Shown: in pieces, positions 6,864 to 12,132 of the stretch
Numbering within the stretch: position 1 is the stretch's first letter
Layout: every line of letters starts with the position of its first letter
NCBI GenBank assembly: GCA_964449305.1
Contig: CAYUYM010000110.1
Location: 1 to 12,132 of the forward strand
Source of the DNA: CAYUYM01 sp964449305
GTDB taxonomy: Bacteria; Bacteroidota; Ignavibacteria; SZUA-365; CAYQST01
Direction: 5' to 3'
DNA length: 12,132 bases
Translations under genes and position numbers: made by a program
The notes under the pieces: model-generated
Told to the model about the DNA's origin: nothing
Seen by the model: only the letters and a program-made list of their open reading frames with translations
Database searches by the model: none

Positions 6864-7835
6864 ATGAATATTCTTGTATTTCTCGAACAACGTGATGCCG
6901 TGATCAAGAAGGCCGCCTTCGAGGCGCTTTCCGCGGCATCGGCTCTCTCAGCGGAGGCGGGTGGTCATGCCATCGGCGTGATCATCGGCCCGGCCCCGTC
7001 GAACCTTGACCAGGCGGGCAGGTACGGTGCTGCAAAGGTGCTCCACGTCGATGATGCACGCCTTGCACAATACGCCACATCGGCCTATGCACGCGCGGTG
7101 GCCGATGCGGCCACAACCGCCGGCTGCGACGTCGTCTTCCTTTCCGCCACCGCCATGGGCCGCGATCTCGCCCCCCGTCTCGCCGTCAAGCTCGACGGCG
7201 GTCTGCTGGCCGACATCACCGCAGTCGGCATCGAGGACGGTGCCATCGTGGCCACGCGCCCCGTGTTCGCCGGCAAGGCGCTCGAACGTGCACGGATCCG
7301 CACCGCGCACCAGGTGTTCTCCCTCCGGCCGAATGTGTTCACCGCCACCCCCGGCGATGCCGGGGCGTGCCCCGTGGAGGCCTGTGCCACCACCGTGACC
7401 GATGCGGACCTCACCGCGAAGGTGACGGGCACCTCCGTGTCGTCGGGGAAGATCGATGTCGCTGAAGCCGACATCATCGTCTCCGGTGGGCGCGGCATGC
7501 AGGGGCCGGAGCACTGGGGTCTGATCGAGGATCTGGCGGGAGTGCTGGGCGCCGCAACGGGAGCCTCCCGCGCCGTGGTAGACGCAGGCTGGCGCCCCCA
7601 CGCCGAACAGGTGGGGCAGACGGGCAAGACGGTTGCACCCACACTCTACGTCGCCTGTGCCATCTCCGGCGCCGTGCAGCATCTTGCCGGCATGTCATCC
7701 TCCAAGGTGATCGTCGCGATCAACAAGGACAAGGACGCCCCCATCTTCCAGGCCGCGGACTATGGCCTGGTCGGGGACGTGTTCGAAGTCCTTCCGGCTC
7801 TCACCGCCGAGATCAAACGTTTCACCGGCAACTGA
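6864..7835 (+). CDS. etfA: Electron transfer flavoprotein alpha subunit
   Basis: The 323-residue protein starts at 'MNILVFLEQRD'. The open frame runs far upstream through etfB in another frame, but this ATG matches the family N terminus. The N-terminal ETF domain covers about 1-185, with 'TRPVFAGKA' at 131-139. The C-terminal FAD-binding domain has 'VSGGRGM' at 206-212, 'GQTGKTVAPTLYVACAISGA' at 251-270 and 'AINKDKDAPIF' at 285-295, all diagnostic of ETF alpha. It holds the catalytic FAD and pairs with EtfB. There is no visible Shine-Dalgarno sequence; the upstream bases are CA-rich, so translation may depend on coupling or on an SD-independent mechanism. The gene is in the same transcript direction as etfB and probably in one operon with it. 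The next gene begins 27 bp after its stop. Confidence 0.95.
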   Translation: MNILVFLEQRDAVIKKAAFEALSAASALSAEAGGHAIGVIIGPAPSNLDQAGRYGAAKVLHVDDARLAQYATSAYARAVADAATTAGCDVVFLSATAMGRDLAPRLAVKLDGGLLADITAVGIEDGAIVATRPVFAGKALERARIRTAHQVFSLRPNVFTATPGDAGACPVEACATTVTDADLTAKVTGTSVSSGKIDVAEADIIVSGGRGMQGPEHWGLIEDLAGVLGAATGASRAVVDAGWRPHAEQVGQTGKTVAPTLYVACAISGAVQHLAGMSSSKVIVAINKDKDAPIFQAADYGLVGDVFEVLPALTAEIKRFTGN

Positions 7836-7862
7836 CTTTCGTCTCCGGACAGGGGCCCGCGC

Positions 7863-8438
7863 GTGGACCAGGTGCAAATGGATATCATCGGACTCACCAC
7901 GAGTCCTGCCAGTGGTGGAGCGTACGCGCTGATCCTCAAGGAGTCACTGGGTTCCCGAAGGCTTCCGATCATCATCGGAGCCTTCGAGGCCCAGGCCATC
8001 GCCCTGGAGCTGGAGGGCATCACCCCTCCACGGCCCATGACGCACGATCTCATGAAGAACATCATTGAAACACTGGGCACCAGTGTGTCGGAGGTGCTCA
8101 TCAACGCCCTCTCCAATGGAACCTTCTATGCCCGCATCTCCCTCGACATGCCGGTGACCACAGAAATCGACTCCCGACCGAGCGATGCCATAGCCCTGTC
8201 CGTGCGTTTCGGTGCACCGATCTACGTGGCCGAGGAGGTGCTCGAAGAGGCGGGCTACATCCCGGAGGACGAGGAGTCGTTCAGCGAGATCCAGGAAACA
8301 CTGACGCCGGCACCCGCACCCGACAGCGCCGACCGCCTCGCGCAGCTCCACCAGGCGCTTCAGAAGGCGATCGACCAGGAGGACTACGAGGAGGCCGCCA
8401 GGATCCGTGACGAAATCGGCCGACTCGGCAAGGATTGA
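7863..8438 (+). CDS. Bifunctional nuclease-family (DUF151) protein with UVR motif
   Basis: This 191-residue protein begins at GTG 7863 ('VDQVQMDIIGL'). The family usually opens with M-x-K-I-x-L-x-IIGL, so this GTG fits better than the in-frame ATG at 7878. Residues 1 to about 135 are the DUF151/BFN domain: 'GGAYALIL', 'RRLPIIIGAFEAQAIA' (32-47), and 'SRPSDAIALSVRFGAPIYV' (104-122), which holds the conserved S-R-P-S-D-A-I-A-L. A Pro-rich linker (148-157) leads to a UVR-like helical hairpin (about 158-190, 'EDYEEAARIRDEIG'), which in UvrB/UvrC and ClpC-type proteins mediates protein contacts. Plant members have DNase and RNase activity; the bacterial role is not settled. It may be transcribed with etfBA (27-bp gap). 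A promoter for the next operon overlaps its stop codon. Confidence 0.88.
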   Translation: MDQVQMDIIGLTTSPASGGAYALILKESLGSRRLPIIIGAFEAQAIALELEGITPPRPMTHDLMKNIIETLGTSVSEVLINALSNGTFYARISLDMPVTTEIDSRPSDAIALSVRFGAPIYVAEEVLEEAGYIPEDEESFSEIQETLTPAPAPDSADRLAQLHQALQKAIDQEDYEEAARIRDEIGRLGKD

Positions 8439-8463
8439 TTCCTGCACCGAAAAGCCCTATTTT
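8435..8463 (+). promoter_or_regulatory. Candidate promoter of the NusG-paralogue/glycan operon
   Basis: TTGATT (8435-8440) and TATTTT (8458-8463) are 17 bp apart and match the sigma70 consensus at 4 of 6 positions each. The design resembles the lepA and etfB promoters (TTG-N3, 17 bp, TAT-W-TT). The -35 box overlaps the TGA of the preceding gene. Transcription would start near 8470, leaving a leader of about 220 nt. Confidence 0.45.
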
Positions 8464-8537
8464 CGAAATCGATGAAGTTCCAGCCAAGAAAGCGTTTCAC
8501 GTACATCGACGGCCATTCTCGCCAGCCACGAAGCGTA

Positions 8538-8555
8538 TCGACCATCATGGGTCGA
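8538..8555 (+). promoter_or_regulatory. Leader hairpin 1 upstream of the NusG paralogue
   Basis: TCGACC (8538-8543) pairs perfectly with GGTCGA (8550-8555) around the 6-nt loop ATCATG. About 20 nt downstream is a T5 run (8576-8580), too far for a standard intrinsic terminator. It could instead be a pause or recruitment element. Confidence 0.4.
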
Positions 8556-8594
8556 CAGGGGAAGTTCACAACAGGTTTTTAGGGGGGTACATCT

Positions 8595-8633
8595 CTCACG
8601 CGTCCAACCAGCAGATACCCGGTGACGCGTGGG
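8595..8633 (+). promoter_or_regulatory. Leader hairpin 2 upstream of or at the start of the NusG paralogue
   Basis: CACGCGTC (8597-8604) pairs perfectly with GACGCGTG (8624-8631). The stem extends outward by a T-G and a C-G pair, and inner bases ACC/GGT (8607-8609 with 8621-8623) can also pair. The element lies in the leader if translation starts at GTG 8691. If it starts at GTG 8622, the right arm covers the first codons and could restrict initiation. Confidence 0.45.
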
Positions 8634-8690
8634 TCCAAGGGAGGGAAGCAGAACACGCTTCATCATCCCGTTTTTCTTCATCACCTCCAT

Positions 8691-9239
8691 GTGACTGAAT
8701 TGGCAGAGCTTGGCCCCACCTCCCAGCCCCACCTGCGATGGCTTGTCCTGTACGTGCGACCCCGGTACGAAACGAAGGTGGTGTCGCATATCACGCAGGC
8801 GGGCATCGAGTCCTTCCTGCCGCTTCGCACGGAGCTCCGGCAATGGTCCGACCGGAAGAAGCTTGTCGAGGTGCCGGTGTTCACGGGCTACGTCTTTGTC
8901 CATGTGGATGAACGGCACCGCGTTGCAGCGCTGGAATCCGACGGCGCCCTGAAGTACGTGGGGTTCGGCGGGAGGCTGTCGGTGGTCCGCGATGACACGA
9001 TCGAGAGCCTGAAGATCGCCCTTCGACGGTCCGAATCCCTGGAGATCGAGGAGGACTGGCTCCGGCCTGGCACGAGGGTGCTCCTGATCCAGGGACCGTT
9101 TGCCGGCATGCGTGGTGTGCTCATTGAGCGGCGAGGTCGCACCCGCATCATGATCACGGTGGAGGCCATTGCCAAGGCCGTCTCCGTGGAGGTGTCCATC
9201 GCCGACATCCGTGTGGTGGAGGATGAATCGGACGGATGA
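8691..9239 (+). CDS. NusG paralogue (RfaH/UpxY-like transcription antiterminator)
   Basis: Counted from GTG 8691 the protein has 182 residues; an in-frame GTG at 8622 would give 205. The later start is preferred because NusG-family proteins begin close to 'W-x-x-x-YV-R-x-R-x-E', here at W17 ('RWLVLYVRPRYETKV'). The NGN domain covers about 16-110 ('IESFLPLRTE', 'VFTGYVFVHVD'), binding the RNA polymerase clamp in relatives. A C-terminal KOW domain covers about 126-160, with 'GPFAGMRG' at 135-142. Housekeeping NusG sits with secE and rplK; this copy instead heads gmd and an aminotransferase gene, as do UpxY, RfaH and LoaP-type specialised NusGs that let polymerase read through long polysaccharide operons. 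gmd starts 60 bp downstream. There is no clear Shine-Dalgarno sequence. The family is sure; the specialised role is inferred from context. Confidence 0.85.
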   Translation: MTELAELGPTSQPHLRWLVLYVRPRYETKVVSHITQAGIESFLPLRTELRQWSDRKKLVEVPVFTGYVFVHVDERHRVAALESDGALKYVGFGGRLSVVRDDTIESLKIALRRSESLEIEEDWLRPGTRVLLIQGPFAGMRGVLIERRGRTRIMITVEAIAKAVSVEVSIADIRVVEDESDG

Positions 9240-9299
9240 CCGTCGATCCAGCATCAGGGTTTCAGTGTATCACCAATCATTTCATCGAGCAGCATCATC

Positions 9300-10262
9300 A
9301 TGAAGAAAGCCCTCATCACCGGTGTCACCGGACAGGATGGATCCTACCTCGCCGAGTTTCTTCTGGAGAAGGGATACGAAGTGCATGGCCTTGTGCGCCG
9401 CGTGGCGATCGAGGATCCCGAGCATCGCCTCGGCCGGATCAAGCATCTCCAGAAGGAGATCCGGCTGCATCCTGCATCGTTGGAGAGCTATCCGAGCATC
9501 TTCAATGCGATCCGCGACGTCCAGCCCGACGAATGCTACCACCTTGCGGCACAGAGCTTCGTGAGCTACTCCTTCGAGGATGAGTTCTCCACCTTCAACA
9601 CAAACATCAACGGGACGCACTACATGCTCTCGTCCATCAAGCAGGTGGTGCCGGAGTGCCGGTTCTATTTCGCCGGATCGAGCGAGATGTTCGGCAAGGT
9701 GGAGGAGGTGCCGCAGTCGGAACGCACACGTTTCCACCCACGGTCCGCCTATGGCATCACGAAGGTGGCCGGCTACGAGCTCACACGCAACTACCGCGAA
9801 GCCTATGGCATGAAGGCGGCATCGGGCATCCTCTACAACCACGAATCGCCGCGCCGCGGCTTCGAGTTCGTCACACGCAAGATCACCGCCACCGTGGCCC
9901 GCATCAAGAAGGGCAGGGCCAGGGAGATGCGGCTCGGCAATCTGGACGCGAAGCGCGACTGGGGGTACGCGAAGGAGTATGTCGAGGCCATGTGGATGAT
10001 CCTCCAGCAGGAGACGCCGAAGGACTACGTGATCGCCACCGGGGAGACGCACAGCGTGCAGGAGTTCATCGAGGTGGCCTTCGAGCATGTCGGCCTCGAC
10101 TGGCGCGACCACGTCGTCATCGATCCCATGCTCTTCCGCCCTGCCGAGGTGGACATCCTCCTCGGCAATCCCGCACTGGCCCGCACCGAGCTGGGCTGGC
10201 AGGCTCGCACCGGTTTCCACAAGCTCGTGGAGATCATGGTGGAAGCCGACATGGCGGGTTAG
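9300..10262 (+). CDS. gmd: GDP-mannose 4,6-dehydratase
   Basis: This 320-residue extended SDR enzyme converts GDP-D-mannose to GDP-4-keto-6-deoxy-D-mannose, the precursor of GDP-fucose, GDP-rhamnose, GDP-perosamine and related sugars. The dinucleotide-binding motif is G8-x-x-G11-x-x-G14 ('GVTGQDGSYL'), as in Gmd. 'HLAAQSFV' is at 81-88, the active-site strand 'AGSSEMFG' at 125-132, and the Y151-x3-K155 pair in 'SAYGITK'. 'NHESPRRG' to 'FVTRKIT' and 'LGNLDAKRDWGYAKEYVEAMW' are strongly diagnostic. It is shorter than E. coli Gmd (373 residues), as in many Bacteroidota and cyanobacterial forms. E. coli Thr132 appears as Ser127 here, while Glu129 and Tyr151 are kept. No Shine-Dalgarno sequence is visible. 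It probably shares an operon with the NusG paralogue. Confidence 0.95.
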   Translation: MKKALITGVTGQDGSYLAEFLLEKGYEVHGLVRRVAIEDPEHRLGRIKHLQKEIRLHPASLESYPSIFNAIRDVQPDECYHLAAQSFVSYSFEDEFSTFNTNINGTHYMLSSIKQVVPECRFYFAGSSEMFGKVEEVPQSERTRFHPRSAYGITKVAGYELTRNYREAYGMKAASGILYNHESPRRGFEFVTRKITATVARIKKGRAREMRLGNLDAKRDWGYAKEYVEAMWMILQQETPKDYVIATGETHSVQEFIEVAFEHVGLDWRDHVVIDPMLFRPAEVDILLGNPALARTELGWQARTGFHKLVEIMVEADMAG

Positions 10263-10263
10263 G

Positions 10264-10336
10264 CCTCCGCAGGGTGAAGCACGCCTCACCCCGACTCTGA
10301 ATCACCTCCGCAGGGTGAAGCACGCTTCGCCCCGAC
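10264..10336. repeat. Two copies of a 32-bp hairpin-forming repeat
   Basis: The copies lie at 10264-10295 and 10305-10336, 41 bp start to start, and agree at 30 of 32 positions. Each folds: copy 2 as GGGTGAAG-CACG-CTTCGCCC (8-bp stem with one G-T pair, 4-nt loop, 10313-10332). Copy 1 forms the same fold at 10272-10291 with one A-C mismatch. They fill most of the gmd to degT-like gap. No T-tract follows either copy, so they do not look like intrinsic terminators. They resemble small REP-like elements. Confidence 0.8.
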
Positions 10337-10373
10337 GGAGATCAACTTCACTTCATCAGACCCCACTTTCCCC

Positions 10374-11555
10374 ATGAACGTACCTCTCCTTGATCTCAAA
10401 CCGCAGTACCGTCAACTCAAAGACGAACTGGACGCCGCACTCATCCGCGTGGCGGAATCGCAGTACTTCATCCTCGGGCCGGAAGTCAAACAGCTGGAAC
10501 AGTCTGTGGCTTCCTACATCGGCACGAAGCATGCCATCGGCTGTTCCTCCGGCACGGATGCCCTCCTTCTTGCCATGATGGCGCTCGGCATCGGCCAGGG
10601 CGATGGCGTCATCGTCCCCACCTTCTCCTTCTTCGCCACCGCCGGCGTGGTGGCGCGTCTGGGTGCCACACCCATCTTTGTGGATGCCGATCCCGTCACG
10701 TACAACATCGATCCGGATGCCATCCTGGCCGCCATTGCACAGTATCGTGAAAGCACCCCCATCAAGGCGATCTGTCCTGTGCACCTCTTCGGGCAGGCGG
10801 CGGAGATGGATCGCATCATGGAGATCGCCCATGAGCACGGGCTGTTCGTGGTGGAGGACTGTGCCCAGGCCATCGGTGTGCAATACAAGGACGGCCGTCG
10901 CGTGGGTGCCATCGGCACCGTGGGGTGTTTCTCCTTCTTCCCGAGCAAGAATCTCGGCTGCTTCGGCGACGGCGGCATCATCACCGTCAACGACGATGCG
11001 CTGGCGCATCGCATCGAGATCATGCGCGTCCACGGCGGCGAGCCGAAGTACTACCACGGCATCCTCGGCGGCAATTTCCGCCTCGACGCCATCCAGGCGG
11101 CCGTGCTCAATGTGAAGCTGCCGCATCTCGACGGCTGGCACAGCGGGCGCCGCCACAACGCCGCGCGCTACACCGGGTTGTTCATCGCCGCAGGGCTCGC
11201 CGAGCGTGCCGGGGTGACCCGCTTCGACGAACGCAACCGCGTCCTGTTGCCGGCCTCCACCTACGAGGACGCAGGCGCCACGCATCCCTTCCTGCACATC
11301 TACAACCAGTTCTGCATCCGCGTGGAGGACCGCGACGGGCTGGTCCAGCACCTGCGCGACAACTCCATCGGCTGTGAGATCTACTATCCCGTGCCTTTCC
11401 ACAAGCAGGGCTGCTTCTCCGATCTGCCCTCATCGAAGGATGCCTTCCCCGTTTCCGACGAGGCGGCACGGACAATCCTGGCACTGCCGATCTATCCGGA
11501 ATTGTCGGATGAGCAACTGGTGTTTGTGGTGGAGACGATAGCTTCATTTTTTTGA
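10374..11555 (+). CDS. DegT/DnrJ/EryC1-family nucleotide-sugar aminotransferase
   Basis: The 393-residue PLP enzyme starts 'MNVPLLDLKPQYRQLKDEL', the typical N terminus of the sugar C3-type aminotransferases. Phosphate-binding 'SSGTDALLLA' is at 58-67, substrate-side 'TFSFFATAG' at 83-91, 'VHLFGQ' at 136-141, the PLP-ring Asp162 in 'VVEDCAQAIG', and the Schiff-base Lys192 in 'FFPSKNLGCFGDGG'. A 'GNFRLDAIQAAVLNVKL' block follows. Such enzymes transfer the amino group of glutamate to a keto-sugar nucleotide, giving amino sugars for O-antigen, capsule or glycoprotein glycans. The position after gmd allows GDP-4-keto-6-deoxymannose as substrate (a perosamine-type reaction). However, the sequence style is closer to WbpE/WlbC and FdtB-type enzymes acting on UDP- or dTDP-3-keto sugars, so the substrate is unresolved. 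No Shine-Dalgarno sequence is seen. The gene ends in a T7 run. Confidence 0.9.
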   Translation: MNVPLLDLKPQYRQLKDELDAALIRVAESQYFILGPEVKQLEQSVASYIGTKHAIGCSSGTDALLLAMMALGIGQGDGVIVPTFSFFATAGVVARLGATPIFVDADPVTYNIDPDAILAAIAQYRESTPIKAICPVHLFGQAAEMDRIMEIAHEHGLFVVEDCAQAIGVQYKDGRRVGAIGTVGCFSFFPSKNLGCFGDGGIITVNDDALAHRIEIMRVHGGEPKYYHGILGGNFRLDAIQAAVLNVKLPHLDGWHSGRRHNAARYTGLFIAAGLAERAGVTRFDERNRVLLPASTYEDAGATHPFLHIYNQFCIRVEDRDGLVQHLRDNSIGCEIYYPVPFHKQGCFSDLPSSKDAFPVSDEAARTILALPIYPELSDEQLVFVVETIASFF

Positions 11556-11570
11556 CACGAAGACACGAAG
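11555..11570 (+). repeat. Tandem 8-bp repeat after the aminotransferase gene
   Basis: ACACGAAG occurs twice in immediate succession, starting on the last base of the aminotransferase stop codon. It marks the junction between the glycan genes and the less GC-rich tail. Confidence 0.8.
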
Positions 11571-11643
11571 GGATGGAAGGGGGAATAGAGAATTGTGAAT
11601 GGTGCTCGGTCATTCATTTCATGGATCCATATTTCGACAATTT

Positions 11644-11685
11644 GGAGACTACAACTATGATCGAGTATCAACGCAGACATAAATC
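11644..11685 (+). other. Ribosome binding site, ATG and frameshift point of the four-helix-bundle gene
   Basis: GGAG (11644-11647) stands 9 nt before ATG 11657, which reads M-I-E-Y-Q-R-R-H-K through AAA at 11681-11683. The family's N terminus then continues in a different frame as I-L-H-V-W-K-E-S from ATC 11683. Adding one A to the AAA run would join the two parts without a break. In the second frame a TAA (11680-11682) blocks any upstream start. Confidence 0.65.
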
Positions 11686-11715
11686 CTGCACGTTTGGAAA
11701 GAGTCATTCAGCTTC

Positions 11716-12030
11716 GTGACCCACATCAATCAACTGACCGATTCCTTCCCGAAACATGAGCAGTTTGGACTGATCTCACAACTTCGGCGTGCTGCGGTAT
11801 CCATCCCAAGTAATATCGCTGAAGGAGCCGCAATGGGCACAACAAAAGAGTACCTGCGGTATCTGATCATGGCGCGTGCCTCGTTGAGCGAAATTGAAAC
11901 TCAGCGTGCCATATCGATCAATCACGGATTCATGAAGGAATCGGAAGTCATCACTGGGAAACTCGACCTGGTGGGCCGTCTTCTCCATGGCCTCATCAAA
12001 CGTATGGAGACAAAGCTCAACGCTTCCTGA
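11716..12030 (+). CDS. Four-helix-bundle protein (23S rRNA intervening-sequence family), 5' end broken by frameshift
   Basis: The uninterrupted frame from GTG 11716 encodes 104 residues with the family hallmark 'LRRAAVSIPSNIAEGAA' and later 'SLSEIETQ'. The homologous frame begins earlier: 'ILHVWKESFSFVTHINQLTDSFP' from 11683 matches the conserved helix-1 pattern 'L-x-VW-x-x-S-x-x-x-V-x-x-x-x-x-LT-x-x-FP'. It is cut by TAA at 11680. An ATG at 11657 with a good ribosome binding site lies in the other frame, and one extra base in AAA 11681-11683 would restore a 124-residue protein, the normal size. So this is either a recent pseudogene, a sequencing error, or a product shortened at helix 1 and made from GTG 11716, which lacks a ribosome binding site. 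Function is unknown; relatives occur in rRNA intervening sequences and scattered in polysaccharide loci. Base composition is less GC-rich than its neighbours. Confidence 0.8.
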   Translation: MTHINQLTDSFPKHEQFGLISQLRRAAVSIPSNIAEGAAMGTTKEYLRYLIMARASLSEIETQRAISINHGFMKESEVITGKLDLVGRLLHGLIKRMETKLNAS

Positions 12031-12068
12031 TGATTCCCTATCAGGTTTCGCACTACCCTTTCACTATT

Positions 12069-12086
12069 CCCACCCAACCCCCACCC
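12069..12086 (-). other. G-quadruplex-type motif
   Basis: On the minus strand the sequence reads GGGTGGGGGTTGGGTGGG: four runs of at least three G with loops of 1, 2 and 1 nt. It lies just beyond the four-helix-bundle gene and overlaps the right inverted repeat. The final 102 bp of the window (12031-12132) show no gene. Confidence 0.5.
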
Positions 12087-12132
12087 AAGAAAAGTAAAAA
12101 CCAACCCCGCGGCACCGGGTCCCCTCGTCACC

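Larger units (their letters stand above)
11581..12071. repeat. Imperfect inverted repeats flanking the four-helix-bundle gene
   Basis: GGGAATAGAGAA at 11581-11592 is matched in inverted orientation by 12060-12071, which reads GGGAATAGTGAA on the minus strand, 11 of 12 identical. Looser similarity continues inward, with GGTGC on the left against AGTGC on the right. The enclosed segment of about 490 bp holds only the broken four-helix-bundle gene. No transposase is present and target-site duplications were not clear, so a mobile unit is only a possibility. Confidence 0.4.

Noticed and set aside
8565..8593. Possible second promoter TTCACA-17-TACATC in the NusG-paralogue leader
   Set aside because: The -10 box matches the consensus at only half its positions, and the 8435-8463 candidate fits the other promoters better.
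9282..10289. 335-codon minus-strand open frame opposite gmd, and a 348-codon one opposite the aminotransferase gene
   Set aside because: Both are antisense to well-conserved enzymes and show no family motif.
11556..12132. Diversity-generating retroelement, because its Avd protein is also a four-helix bundle
   Set aside because: No reverse transcriptase, template repeat or variable repeat is visible. The protein carries the 'RRAAVSIPSNIAEG' signature of the 23S rRNA intervening-sequence family.

Overview
The window is GC-rich, densely coded bacterial DNA. Protein features point, by inference, to the Bacteroidota/Chlorobiota/Ignavibacteria assemblage or a related high-GC lineage. These features are a bifunctional-nuclease (DUF151) protein with a C-terminal UVR motif, signal peptidases I carrying a long insert and a 'YWSWD' box, and a mixture of genes with and without a Shine-Dalgarno sequence. 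No rRNA, tRNA, CRISPR array or transposase was found.

Layout. (1) 1-733, plus strand: the 3' end of a formiminotransferase-cyclodeaminase gene (one-carbon/folate metabolism), then a small lipoprotein cytochrome c with a good ribosome binding site. (2) 823-5846, minus strand: a tight cluster read lepA -> lepB (3051-4004) -> lepB paralogue (1944-3044) -> hemW. Gaps are 42 bp, then 6 bp, then a 1-nt stop/start overlap. lepA next to lepB is a classic pairing; here lepB is duplicated in tandem. (3) 5847-6075: a divergent control region with two promoters of the same design (TTG-N3, 17-bp spacer, TATATT), one for lepA and one for etfB, separated by an inverted repeat and a G-quadruplex-type G-rich block. 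(4) 6076-8438, plus strand: etfB-etfA, encoding both electron-transfer flavoprotein subunits, then a DUF151-UVR nuclease-like gene. (5) 8435-11555, plus strand: what looks like the start of a surface-polysaccharide locus. A promoter overlaps the end of the DUF151 gene and precedes a leader of about 220 nt with two hairpins. A NusG paralogue (RfaH/UpxY-like), GDP-mannose 4,6-dehydratase (gmd) and a DegT-family nucleotide-sugar aminotransferase follow. A 32-bp hairpin-forming sequence is duplicated between the last two. (6) 11556-12132: a less GC-rich tail with a four-helix-bundle (23S rRNA intervening-sequence family) gene whose 5' end is out of frame by one base, between imperfect inverted repeats.

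How it works together: the minus-strand cluster serves translation (LepA/EF4), protein export (two signal peptidases) and haem handling (HemW). etfBA carries electrons from flavin dehydrogenases to the respiratory chain. The NusG paralogue most likely promotes processive transcription of the glycan operon it heads, where Gmd makes GDP-4-keto-6-deoxymannose and the aminotransferase makes an amino sugar.

I see no clearly new biological system. The observations most worth checking are the NusG paralogue with its structured leader, an 11-base C tract inside one signal peptidase gene, the single-base frameshift in the four-helix-bundle gene, and the duplicated hairpin repeat.
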